Assembly (NCBI GenBank): GCA_035456205.1
Contig: DATIDQ010000081.1
Coordinates: 1-16,800 of the forward strand
Direction: 5' to 3'
Source of the DNA: UBA7239 sp035456205
GTDB lineage: Bacteria; Pseudomonadota; Gammaproteobacteria; Pseudomonadales; UBA7239
DNA: 16,800 nt
Part shown: one piece after another, positions 16,107 to 16,800 of the stretch
Layout of the letters: each line of letters opens with the position of its first letter
Numbering within the stretch: the first letter of the stretch is position 1
The notes under the pieces: generated by a model
Databases searched by the model: none
Seen by the model: the letters and a program-made list of their open reading frames with translations, nothing else
Told to the model about the DNA's origin: nothing
Position numbers and translations under genes: made by a program

Positions 16107-16152
16107 CAAACTTGTTTCCCCCTCTCGGTTGATCCCGGTATATTTCTATAGT

Positions 16153-16171
16153 TTCGTATACTGTAGTATAC
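16153..16171. promoter_or_regulatory. Palindromic operator B, probable TetR-family site
   Basis: TTCGTATACTGTAGTATAC contains seven-base inverted arms, GTATACT and AGTATAC, around a two-base centre (16156-16171). It lies between GMC 2 and the TetR-family gene, 27 bases before the regulator start, and matches operator A at 17 of 19 bases. The TATACT inside the arms looks like a -10 box, so binding here would likely block transcription in one or both directions and give autoregulation. I could not fix a convincing -35 box. Confidence 0.75.
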
Positions 16172-16198
16172 ATATGTCCTATGTCAGGAGAGCAAGCC

Positions 16199-16800
16199 AT
16201 GCCAGACGTCGCCCCAACCAGCCGAACAGAGCGCCGTAAAACCGAGTTCCGTGACAAGATCACGGACGCGGCGCTCAAGCTGTTTGCCGAGAATGGTGTG
16301 GCAGATACCAGCGTAGCTTCCATCATCAAAGAAGCTGATATTGCTCACAAGACTTTTTTTAACCATTTCCCGACTAAAGACCATCTGTTACAACACGTTG
16401 TCAGCAGCCATACCCGGCACGCTTATGTCTTTTTTCGTGAAATTCTCAAACGCCATACAGACCCCAAAAAACAGATGGAATATTGCCTGATGGGTATCGC
16501 ACATTCCCTGCAACCCTTGAATCCAGAGCGCTACAGCGAGCTGGTGACTTTCTACATTGTCAGCAGCGCCAGCACCAAAGAGTTTCGTGAAGAGCAGAAG
16601 CAGAATTTCACTGGGCTTGTGCACAGCATCTTGCGCGATGCAGAGAGTAAAAAAATGGTAAGAGAGGATTTTGATCTGGAGACACTGGGCGAAATGATTG
16701 TGGGTATCTGCGTATCCACTTTGTTGAACTGGTGTGTGGAAACGGATTTTCCTATCGTCGAGAAAATGAAAAACGCTGTCAATTTTATCAATCAATCTGT
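16199..16800 (+). CDS. TetR/AcrR-family transcriptional regulator (3'-truncated by the window)
   Basis: The open frame runs from the ATG at 16199 to the window edge, 200 complete codons without a stop. The N-terminus is a TetR DNA-binding domain: a charged lead-in RTERRKTEFRDKITDAALKLF (9-29), ENGVADTSVASIIKEADIAH and KTFFNHFPTKDHLL (about 31-64), with the helix-turn-helix at about 37-58. The remaining helices (66-200) form the variable ligand-binding and dimer domain and do not reveal the inducer. TetR proteins usually repress adjacent genes until a pathway compound binds. AGGAG at 16186-16190 is a well-spaced ribosome binding site. The gene is divergent from GMC 2, and operator B stands between them; the copy at 9747-9765 suggests it also controls the other divergent promoter. 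The frame is nearly complete, since TetR proteins are commonly about 190-220 residues. Confidence 0.93.
   Translation, partial: MPDVAPTSRTERRKTEFRDKITDAALKLFAENGVADTSVASIIKEADIAHKTFFNHFPTKDHLLQHVVSSHTRHAYVFFREILKRHTDPKKQMEYCLMGIAHSLQPLNPERYSELVTFYIVSSASTKEFREEQKQNFTGLVHSILRDAESKKMVREDFDLETLGEMIVGICVSTLLNWCVETDFPIVEKMKNAVNFINQS

Overview
The window reads as a piece of a gammaproteobacterial chromosome of roughly balanced base composition. The left end is conserved housekeeping DNA on the + strand: the 3' end of purL, then a gacA/uvrY-type response regulator overlapping uvrC, the classic gammaproteobacterial gacA-uvrC pair. A genus cannot be named from the sequence; a marine or oligotrophic gammaproteobacterium is only a guess from the enzyme content.

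From the last codons of uvrC (about 3635) to the right end the DNA is an accessory metabolic cluster. Block A (9731 down to 3635, - strand) holds five tightly packed genes in this order of transcription: a thiolase-like protein, an acyl-CoA ligase, a cytochrome P450, a BAHD-like acyltransferase and a SnoaL-like NTF2-fold protein. Block B (9843 to 12665, + strand), divergent from A, holds an unrecognised protein with possible Fe(II)/2-oxoglutarate-oxygenase features and a GMC flavin oxidoreductase. Block C (16106 down to 12662, - strand) holds a second GMC oxidoreductase, a luciferase-like (LLM) flavin enzyme and an HSL-family alpha/beta hydrolase. Divergent from C, a TetR-family regulator starts at 16199 and runs off the window.

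The two divergent intergenic regions, 6.4 kb apart, carry nearly the same palindrome: TTCGTATACTGCAGTATAT at 9747-9765 and TTCGTATACTGTAGTATAC at 16153-16171. The second lies directly before the TetR gene. The simplest reading is that this regulator binds both sites and controls blocks A, B, C and itself as one regulon, which makes the cluster a functional unit.

As inference only, the genes fit oxidation of a hydrophobic, perhaps terpenoid or alicyclic, compound: hydroxylation by the P450, alcohol oxidation by the GMC enzymes, further flavin oxygenation by the LLM protein, ester or lactone hydrolysis by the hydrolase, then CoA activation and thiolytic chemistry. The BAHD-like acyltransferase, a family best known from plants and fungi, suggests that an alcohol is acylated with an acyl-CoA at some stage. 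No ferredoxin or reductase partner for the P450 lies in the window.

Genes are packed very closely. No gene-free stretch exceeds about 110 bases, and I saw no rRNA, tRNA, CRISPR array, insertion sequence or convincing intrinsic terminator.
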